Source: Tetracentron sinense (Eukaryota > Streptophyta > Magnoliopsida > Trochodendrales > Trochodendraceae). Taken from it: 64,000 nucleotides of DNA. The notes beneath the pieces were generated by a model that worked only from the letters and a program-made list of their open reading frames with translations, was not told the DNA's origin and ran no database searches. The position numbers and the translations under genes were made by a program. Positions 59,299 to 64,000 of the stretch are shown piece by piece; positions within the stretch are counted from its first letter, which is position 1; each line of letters begins with the position of its first letter. The stretch lies in the NCBI GenBank assembly GCA_015143295.1, contig CM026567.1, positions 14,650,416 through 14,714,415 of the forward strand. The letters are read 5' to 3'.

Positions 59299-60868
59299 TG
59301 TAGCGACTCAGAAATTCTGTAATTAAATGTTAAGATTTATTTTAGTAATTTCTTAAATTGGATAATTTAGTAATATTATATTGTGATGTTTGGGTAATAA
59401 GGTTTAATAATCTTGGGGGAAGATAAATAGAAAACAGGAATAACATAAAAATGTTTAATGTCGAACTGTGACCAAACACCCTACATCAGGATAAGGGATT
59501 AGTATTATGTAAGATAATGATAACTTAATCTCCCACTATCTTTAGGAAACCTAATCTAGAGATAAGAGGAAGAAAGGGGAGACTAGGGTTTGGAGATTGA
59601 AGAAGGTGGATTCAAGGCTTAGGATCTAGAGCTCTCGCTAAGGAAAAGTCAAGGGCTTGACGAAATCTCTATTTGAGATTGTTCATTTCTTTGAAACCCT
59701 AAAGTTCTAGGGTTGAGGCAAGTGAATACTCCTTGTTGTTCTTTAAATTCATGGTAGATGTGATATTCTTGTTATATTGGTAATAAACAAATAAGTAATT
59801 ATGATTTAGATGGAAATAAAAGATATTGTGAAAATTAGAGTTCATCTCATTTTTTAAACCCTAGAACTCTAGAGTTGAATCTATTGATTTAATGATAAAT
59901 CATTGAATATATGTTATTGGAGTATTTTAATGTCTAAATTAGGTCTATGAACAATTAAATTTGAAGAAGGAAGAATGATGGCAGTCGGAGTTTAGAAAAT
60001 ACAAAAAAATATAGAGTTTTTGAGAATTTCCGAGTTGGGCGATCAATCCCCGGGCTGGACGATCGATCGCCCGTATAAAAGAAAAAAAGGGAAGGTCTCA
60101 GGTTGATGGGCGATCGATCGTCCATCACCTGCGATCGATCGCTCGCTGCCAGCGATCAATCGTCGTGCTCCATCTTGTTTGCTTGTGGTTTATTAGTTCA
60201 ATTAAATGTAGGAAATTAACTTAGAGACTCCTTACATTAGAATCATTGTTGAAACTTAGAAATTATGAATATTAGAGCACCCTTATTTAATTTGATTTTA
60301 TTTTAAATTGATAAATTGTTATTCATATTGAATTCCATTATCTTGCATCATGATGTACCTGTATTAATTTTGTATCTATCAAATGCTTGCATGATTAAAT
60401 TAAATTGTCTAAATTTATATGGACCCTACCCAGCGTCACTAGAACCCTTTCGCTATAAAGATATAAGATGTCATAGAGTTATAGCGAGGAGGATACTGTG
60501 AGCATTACCTTGGTTAATAAATTCACATTTAAATCAGTCTTGCTATGTGTGGTATGGGACGCCATAGCGGGGAAGATTTAATGTTTAATTCTGTAAAACT
60601 ATTATAATTGTTGAACAAATTGTAGACCTAACCGAAGGAATATGATTTCATCCTAGGCCTTGAGATGTTGCTAGGGGCCGCCAACTAGAGGTGTAGGTGA
60701 GTGATGCCATCCTAGGCCTTGAGGTGTTGCCAAGGGCCGCCAACTAGAGGTACAGGTGTGCAACCCAAAAATTGTATCGCGAGGCGTGCCTAGGGCCACA
60801 GATGCGAACCAAGTAATTCAATTGGAGAAGATGAATTGACTTGCATTTTAGTTTAATATCTTTTTCAA
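59299..60868 (+). repeat. Family-A LTR, copy 2 (truncated)
   Basis: Starts TGTAGCGACTCAG and runs almost unchanged alongside 2091-3655, including the GATCGATC cluster at 60036-60165 and the small shared ORF at 60316-60501. It breaks off at 'tctttttcaa', so about the last 370 bases of the LTR, with the stem-loop, and the primer-binding site are missing. Confidence 0.93.
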
Positions 60869-62161
60869 GGAACAGAAGGCTTCAGAGTTTATCCACCTGA
60901 CTCAGGGATCAATGTCTATTAGCGAGTATGAGGTGAAGTTTGCTGAGTTATCTCATTTTGCTCCTCATATGGTGATGGATGAAGTTTAGCGGGTCAGAAA
61001 GTTTGAGCAAGGACTAGCTCCTTCGATTCGAAAGATGGTGGTGGGGCACTGACTGACATCATTTGCTGTGGTGGTAGAGCAAGCTTTAGTTATTGAGCAG
61101 GACAATGCGACATATCATAAGCGTAAAGATCAGAAATTCGAGCAGAAGGGGAAGGAGAAGTTTGTACCTCATCAGGGGCAGAAGGGCCAGTTCAGGGGTC
61201 AATAGCAGTCTCAATGGAAACGTTAAAGGACAGCAACTCCAACCGAGTCTTCAACGATGGTTCCTATAGCACCAGTGCAACGTGCCGAGCCTAGAGACTT
61301 TGCAGGGACATGCTACAACTGCCAGGAGAAGGGACACTTTGCTAGGAATTTTTCTAAACCCAAAAGGATTGGGCAACAATAGGGCAAGGCTCCATTCCAG
61401 CCAAAAGGTCAGACCAGAATGAATGCAGTAATGCAAAAGGATGATGAGGCCTCAGGAGCAATGGTGGAAGGTACACTCCCAGTTTATCATAGCATTGCTA
61501 GAGTACTATTTGATTCTGGAGCTACACATTCCTTTATTTCAATTACATTCGTGAATGCTTTGGGTATAGTACAGAATCTCTAGATATAGCTTTGTCAGTA
61601 GTAACACCATTGGGAGAGTCAACGATATTAAATCGTATTTGTAGGGAGTATCCTATCAAGATTAGAGAGAGGGTATTGCCAGCTGACTTAGTAGTACTCG
61701 AGATGAGAGAATTTGATGTGGTCTTAGGTATGAATTGGCTTGCCGCCTTTCACGCCGAAATATCTTGTTTTGAGAAAATGATGATTTTCTCTATTCCTGG
61801 TGAGCTGTCATTCCAGTTTCGGTTTAGTCCTTCGGAGGAAGTGTTGTCTAAGGGATTTCTCTCTCATACAGAGGGATTGGATCAGAATATTATGCTAGAA
61901 CACATACCGGTGGTCTCGGATTTTGTGGAGGTATTTCAAGAGATACCGGGATTGCCTCCTAGGAGGGCTATGGATTTCGGTATTGATGTAGTGTCGGGGT
62001 ACTTCGCCAATATTGAAGGCACCTTATAGGATGGCACCAATGGAATTAAAGGAACTGAAGGATCAGATTCAAGGATTATTGAATCAAGGTTTTGTTCGGC
62101 CTAGTACTTCGCCTTGGGGGGCGACTGTTTTGTTTGTCAAGAAGAAAGATGGAACTATGAG
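60869..62161 (+). pseudogene. Gypsy gag-protease-RT remnant fused to the LTR
   Basis: Gag starts in its middle (EQKASEFIHLTQGSMSISEYE). The zinc knuckle CYNCQEKGHFARNF, near 61312-61353, has lost its last Cys. Protease VLFDSGATHSFIS is near 61505-61545. The linker to RT ([38 protein letters not shown]) follows. RT begins at 62020 ([25 protein letters not shown]) after a frameshift near 62010. Stops at 60988, 61051, 61202, 61226, 61379 and 61581. It is cut at 62162 by another LTR. Confidence 0.92.
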
Positions 62162-62987
62162 TGTAAGCACCCAATTTTTACACCCCGTAAACCTCAACTC
62201 ACCCCAGTAGAGCCTTTAAACCCTAAGCTAGACCCTAGTTAAACCCTAGGTAGGTCCTAAAGCCCTAGAACCAAAACCCCTTGGGCTCAAAGCCCATTAC
62301 CATTTGGATTACCCTATACCATAGACTAAACCCTAGGTGAGCCCTAGGACCAACCCTAGACCTAACCCTACCCTAAGCCTTAGCCGAAACCTAGGTTTAA
62401 GCCCTACGGGCTCAAGGCCCCTTTTTAAGTCCAAAAAACCAAAATCCCAAAGCCTAAGCCTTTTGGGGGACCAAACTTGGGCCCAACAACCCATAAGGGT
62501 CCACTAGGGTGGGGCCCACAACCCATGAGTTCGAAATCAGGCGGGAAAAAGCCCGAAGTAGGTGCCCTACATAGCTTTCGGCCCATAGTGTGTGAGGGCA
62601 TGGCCCAATGAAGAAATAAGCCCAGGGTGTCAGTAATCGAATTACCGACACCCCAAAAACACTCCTCTGTGGGAATGGCGGTAATTCGATTACTGCCATT
62701 CCTGAAATTCTGCATTTGTGTGTAGCAGGCTCCCCTGCAGCCACCTGGATGCCTTGGGTCCTCCCCTATTGGTTCCCATTGACTCTCCTAATGCCCGAAA
62801 TGCCGCTGGGCCCTCTCCCTTCTCCTTTATAAAAGCATGGCCACCCCCACAATTCAAACACGCCATTTTATCCTATGTAAGCCTTGTCCGAGCTTCACCA
62901 CCACCTCTATAGCCTTACCCTTTATCCCAGTAGGTCCTGTACCGCCTAATCATTCTTTAGGCCAAGCCCAAGGTCCTCTAGGTTCCA
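62162..62987 (+). repeat. LTR of another family with TATA box and twin palindromes
   Basis: Starts TGTAAGCACCC in the middle of RT. It is rich in CCCTAA/CCCTAG words (62215-62420), which look telomere-like but are irregular. Two large hairpins are at 62625-62653 and 62672-62702. A TATA box (TTTATAAAAG) is near 62826. It is followed at 62988 by another LTR in the other orientation, so its own 3' end may be missing. Confidence 0.7.
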
Positions 62988-64000
62988 TGTCGCGCCCCAG
63001 AACCCACCCTAGGAGTTAGAGTGAACTTTGGACGACTAATCATGACTTGCTTGACAACTAACCTGCAAAACCCACAGAGCATATACAATAGAGGATATAA
63101 ACAGCGGAAACATACTCTAACATAGCACAGCGGAAGACTACCATACCTCTATGTATATACATACGTAAATCCAAGTTTATACAAAAAGTCTCCAAAAGAA
63201 AGTGCGGACATGCCCGCCAAAATACATGAATCTAACTCTCATCTCACCCACAGCTAATCCACTCAGAATCTAATCACCACCTACTGATAACCCTCTACGG
63301 GAGGTTCCTCCAAAGGCTCCTCGGCGTACTCCTCTTCCACCCATGGACCAGGAGCACAAACATCAAATGGAGCAGCAGCTCCCTCAGAACCTGCCGACAT
63401 AAGAAGTACGGCTGAGCATGGAATACTCAGCGGGTACTAAATACTAACCAACAATTATAGCATAGAAATGGCAATACATAATCAGGAGCAATTCATATAT
63501 GTCAAACGGAAACAATTCACATCATACAAGGAAGTAAAGCAGTTTATAATCATGCTTGTAATTTGTAGAAAACCGATAAATCCTCTTGAAACATCGTGCA
63601 CTTGACTTGACTTGAAATATCTTTTTGTACTTGAAAGCTTGTCATGTCTATCTTGCTTGATTCTTGTATGTCGTGTCATGTCATGCATGTCATGCGTGCT
63701 TGCTTGTGATCATGTAACTTGTGAGATATCCTTGTGAGGTATCCTTGTGAGATGCCTTGAGAGGGAAGGGAGACCATTCTTTATGCAATGCACTTGCGAG
63801 GGAAGGGAGACCCTTCTTTATGATATGTATGTACTTGCGAGGGAAGGGAGACCCTTCTTCATGATATGCACTTGTGAGTGAGGGGAGACCCCTCGTGGAA
63901 TGTTGGTTCTTGTCTTCTTGTGAAAAGCGAGGTAAAACATATCGTAGGATATGTCCCACCTCTAACCATGTTCTTGAAAACCTCGATAAATCATGCCATG
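62988..64000 (-). repeat. LTR in minus orientation (family D), runs off window
   Basis: 'tgtcgcgccccagaaccc' is parallel to the family-B start. Shared words 'cctgccgaca' and 'actcagcg' follow in the same order near 63390-63435. It contains a stem-loop (GCTGAG/CTCAGC, 63411-63431) and about four copies of a roughly 45-50-bp repeat, 'gcgagggaagggagaccctt', at 63745-63895. The other end is outside the window. Confidence 0.8.

Noticed and set aside
62215..62420. Interstitial telomere repeat
   Set aside because: The CCCTAA words are irregular and lie within an LTR.

Overview
This is plant nuclear DNA, most likely from a dicot-type angiosperm. It is AT-rich, split by spliceosomal introns, and packed with plant-type Ty3/gypsy, Ty1/copia, LINE (L1 and RTE), MITE and Helitron-like remnants. 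The only host genes I recognise are an intact-looking two-exon cytochrome P450 of the CYP706 type and a decayed 3' part of SAC9, the SAC-domain phosphoinositide phosphatase family specific to plants. The species cannot be named from the sequence.

Layout. 1-4018: end of a gypsy pol with its polypurine tract and a 1.93 kb 3' LTR. 4019-5330: MITE- and SINE-like repeats and the P450 promoter. 5331-8250: the P450, whose intron carries a fresh 402-bp tandem duplication that includes its own splice donor. 8251-14377: Helitron-like ends, a hAT-type MITE, an L1-type LINE fragment, a perfect MULE-type MITE with a 10-bp target duplication, and an RTE LINE fragment on the minus strand. 14378-19923: three SAC9 exons with a frameshift, a deletion and a stop. 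19924-37700: a tandem array of a roughly 850-bp unit in two subtypes (A and B) that starts at the last SAC9 exon base. The array is broken by a rearranged gypsy cluster (22833-28200) and a near-complete solo LTR (33023-35775). 37700-47490: LINE, copia and gypsy fragments and weak exon-like signals. 47491-55358: a non-autonomous LTR element in minus orientation with both LTRs, PBS and PPT but no coding. 56080-57090: a second, headless copy of the P450 upstream region. 57340-58925: a foldback element whose core is a minisatellite with a 20-bp monomer. 59299-64000: a second family-A LTR fused to gag-pol, cut by another LTR, then a further minus-strand LTR.

The most unusual things are four. First, the A/B array carries splice-like signals and begins exactly at a SAC9 exon edge. 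Second, a short stem-loop recurs near the 3' end of several LTR families. Third, the P450 promoter is duplicated about 51 kb away. Fourth, the foldback element has a minisatellite core. No operon-like cooperation exists here: apart from the P450, nearly everything is mobile-element debris or decayed gene sequence.
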